From contig DVMK01000113.1 in NCBI GenBank assembly GCA_018715025.1, forward strand, positions 1 to 7,633: 7,633 nucleotides of DNA. The letters run 5' to 3'. The notes below the pieces were generated by a model, which worked only from the letters and a program-made list of their open reading frames with translations, searched no databases and had not been told where the DNA came from. The stretch comes from Candidatus Caccousia avistercoris (GTDB lineage Bacteria; Bacillota; Clostridia; Oscillospirales; Acutalibacteraceae). Below, piece after piece: positions 6,536 through 7,633 of the stretch. The position numbers and the translations under genes are program-made. The stretch's first letter is position 1, and each line of letters starts with the position of its first letter.

Positions 6536-7120
6536 TCAGCCCTCGCTTTTGGAGTACACCGTCATGCCCACCCCGTCGTCCCGCACCAGAATATCCTTCG
6601 GCATGGACGCGAATTTCACGGTCACAAAGGCGTCGCCGGCCGCCCCGGCCACGTTGGCCACCTGCAAAAAATAAACGACCCAAAACCAATCCTGCGGAAC
6701 CACCAGATTGACGGCGGCAAGCACAAGCAGAAAGACGGCGACCGGCGCCAACGCAATGGCAATGTAGCTCTTTTTGCCGTAATAGTCGTCGCTGGCCGCA
6801 AAAGCGTACAGGCCCGTAAACCCGTATTTTACTTTCTTCGTCCCGCACGCCTTCATCGCAATGCCGTGAACCAGCTCATGCAGGCATAAATAGGCAAACA
6901 GGGAAGCCACCAGAACAAGGGGCTTGAGAAAATAGTCCAGCAGGCCTTTTTCCCCTTGGAACTGCGACGAAACAGGGACAAAAAAGTTCATGACAACCAC
7001 CATAACCGCGGCGATCAGCAGGGCCAAGCCGTTGATGAGCAGGGCCGTCTTTTTCTCTTTTTGCAGGTTCACAGAGCCGATCTCCCTGTAACCCTCGGGC
7101 AAGCTTTGCATCGCTTTCAT
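6536..7120 (-). CDS. DUF3267-family membrane protein, putative zinc metallopeptidase
   Basis: The product has 194 residues and four likely membrane helices, at about 25-50, 65-90, 117-141 and 145-166. The second helix contains HELVH (81-85), the HExxH zinc-binding and catalytic motif. GDAFVTVKF (162-170) in the fourth helix carries Asp163, a plausible third zinc ligand as in site-2-type proteases. The tail, MPKDILVRDDGVGMTVY, matches the conserved end of DUF3267 proteins, which are classed as putative zincins on this motif. No substrate is known for the family, so peptidase activity is inferred. The start is ATG 7120, preceded by GAGAGGTAG at a usable distance. No clear promoter lies between it and the terminator of the upstream zinc-ribbon gene, so its own promoter may be weak, or it may depend on readthrough. 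Confidence 0.85.
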   Translation of the reverse strand: MKAMQSLPEGYREIGSVNLQKEKKTALLINGLALLIAAVMVVVMNFFVPVSSQFQGEKGLLDYFLKPLVLVASLFAYLCLHELVHGIAMKACGTKKVKYGFTGLYAFAASDDYYGKKSYIAIALAPVAVFLLVLAAVNLVVPQDWFWVVYFLQVANVAGAAGDAFVTVKFASMPKDILVRDDGVGMTVYSKSEG

Positions 7121-7196
7121 AAAAACTACCTCTCAACCATATTTTTTCTGTCCGCGCTGTTTTCTGTTCCCCCGGTCATCCGGCAGACCGGCGGGC

Positions 7197-7223
7197 AAAA
7201 AAAGTACGCCCCGAAGGGCGTAC
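7197..7223 (-). terminator. Rho-independent terminator with UUCG tetraloop
   Basis: On the minus strand GTACGCCC (7223-7216), loop TTCG (7215-7212) and GGGCGTAC (7211-7204) are followed by seven T (7203-7197). The C(UUCG)G tetraloop is exceptionally stable. It ends the zinc-ribbon gene, 20 bases past its stop codon. Confidence 0.93.
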
Positions 7224-7242
7224 CGAAAATCTGAAATAAGAT

Positions 7243-7521
7243 TTATCTTCTGGCCGCAAAGCAGTCGCTGCAGTAAACCGGCCGATCCTCCCTGGGCTGG
7301 AAGGGAACCTTGCAGGGCTTCCCGCACTCAGCGCAGACAGCGTCAAACATCTCGCGGGTACCGCCGGCTTCGCCTCTGGCGCTCTTGCGGGCGGCGCGGC
7401 AGGCCTTGCATCTCTGGGGCTCGTTGGTGAAGCCCTTCTCGGCGTAGAACTCCTGCTCACCAGCAGTGAAAACAAATTCAGCGCCACACTCTTTGCAGAT
7501 TAAAGTCTTGTCCTCGTACAT
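7243..7521 (-). CDS. Small protein with two zinc ribbons (zf-trcl plus CxxC-x17-CxxC)
   Basis: The product has 92 residues and consists of two zinc-ribbon modules. The first has Cys9/Cys12 and Cys38/Cys41 around the highly conserved FVFTAGEQEFYAEKGF, the signature of the 'probable zinc-binding domain' (zf-trcl) family. The second has Cys63/Cys66 and, exactly 17 residues later, Cys84/Cys87, matching the CxxC-x17-CxxC family; Cys70 is extra. Such proteins probably bind zinc and perhaps nucleic acid or protein, but no function is established. The start chosen is ATG 7521 with GAGGT about 11 bases upstream, and the protein then begins MYEDKTL as is usual for the family. A GTG at 7578 in the same frame is rejected because it coincides with the predicted transcription start and has no ribosome site. 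The gene is a single-gene unit with its own promoter and terminator. Confidence 0.9.
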   Translation of the reverse strand: MYEDKTLICKECGAEFVFTAGEQEFYAEKGFTNEPQRCKACRAARKSARGEAGGTREMFDAVCAECGKPCKVPFQPREDRPVYCSDCFAARR

Positions 7522-7585
7522 TGGATGATATACCTCGTTTACTTTATAGAATACATGCCGGACAGATTCATCTGGCACTATGCTT

Positions 7586-7614
7586 ACTATACGCTATCTT
7601 TTCAGTTTTGTCAA
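7586..7614 (-). promoter_or_regulatory. Sigma-A promoter of the zinc-ribbon gene
   Basis: On the minus strand TTGACA (7614-7609), a 17-bp spacer and TATAGT (7591-7586) form a near-consensus promoter. Transcription should start near 7579, giving a leader of about 58 nt before the ATG at 7521. Confidence 0.82.
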
Positions 7615-7633
7615 TAGGTTCCAAAAAATAAAC

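Noticed and set aside
3637..6711. A 1024-codon open frame on the + strand antisense to ftsK
   Set aside because: It is the mirror of a GC-rich real gene. Its translation is rich in His, Gly, Arg and Leu with no domain, it spans the ftsK promoter, and it has no convincing start context. ftsK on the other strand has clear Walker motifs.
7172..7191. Short inverted repeat (CCGGTC/GACCGG) upstream of the DUF3267 gene
   Set aside because: Six base pairs in GC-rich DNA are expected by chance and there is no adjacent promoter to make it an operator.
1..7633. CRISPR, toxin-antitoxin, phage-defence or mobile-element signals
   Set aside because: No spaced direct-repeat array, transposase, integrase, terminal inverted repeats or defence-type domain was seen on either strand.

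Overview
The base composition is high in GC and the genes are Firmicutes-type: AsnA, an FtsK/SpoIIIE-family translocase, a DUF3267 membrane protein and a tandem zinc-ribbon protein. Ribosome-binding sites are AGGAGG-like, and three minus-strand promoters match the sigma-A consensus closely. This points to a high-GC member of the Clostridia, probably Oscillospiraceae/Ruminococcaceae-like. The assignment rests on gene content and style, not on a marker gene.

Layout, left to right. Bases 1-1166 (+) hold the synthetase half of a glutamine-dependent asparagine synthetase (asnB), cut by the window edge and closed by a strong intrinsic terminator. Bases 1214-1368 hold a 42/44-bp tandem duplication with phased A-tracts. 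This leads into a promoter with the 19-bp spacer typical of MerR-controlled promoters. Bases 1369-2322 (+) encode a MerR-family regulator with one transmembrane helix and an unrecognised outside domain. A perfect 20-bp hairpin follows. The rest is on the minus strand. Reading in the direction of transcription, it holds a tandem zinc-ribbon protein (7521-7243), a DUF3267 membrane metallopeptidase-like protein (7120-6536), a soluble FtsK/SftA-type DNA translocase with a very long Pro/Glu linker (6369-3544), and ammonia-dependent asparagine synthetase asnA (3460-2450).

How the genes relate. The window carries both routes to asparagine, with asnB and asnA convergent on either side of the merR-type gene. 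The zinc-ribbon gene, ftsK and asnA each have a recognisable promoter of their own, so the minus strand looks like neighbouring transcription units and not one dedicated operon. The asnA -35 box overlaps the ftsK stop codon. I see no mobile element, CRISPR array, tRNA or rRNA. Most of the window is ordinary chromosome. The most unusual parts are the membrane-anchored MerR protein with its repeat-bearing, probably self-regulated promoter, and the TM-less translocase with a possible attenuator-like leader.
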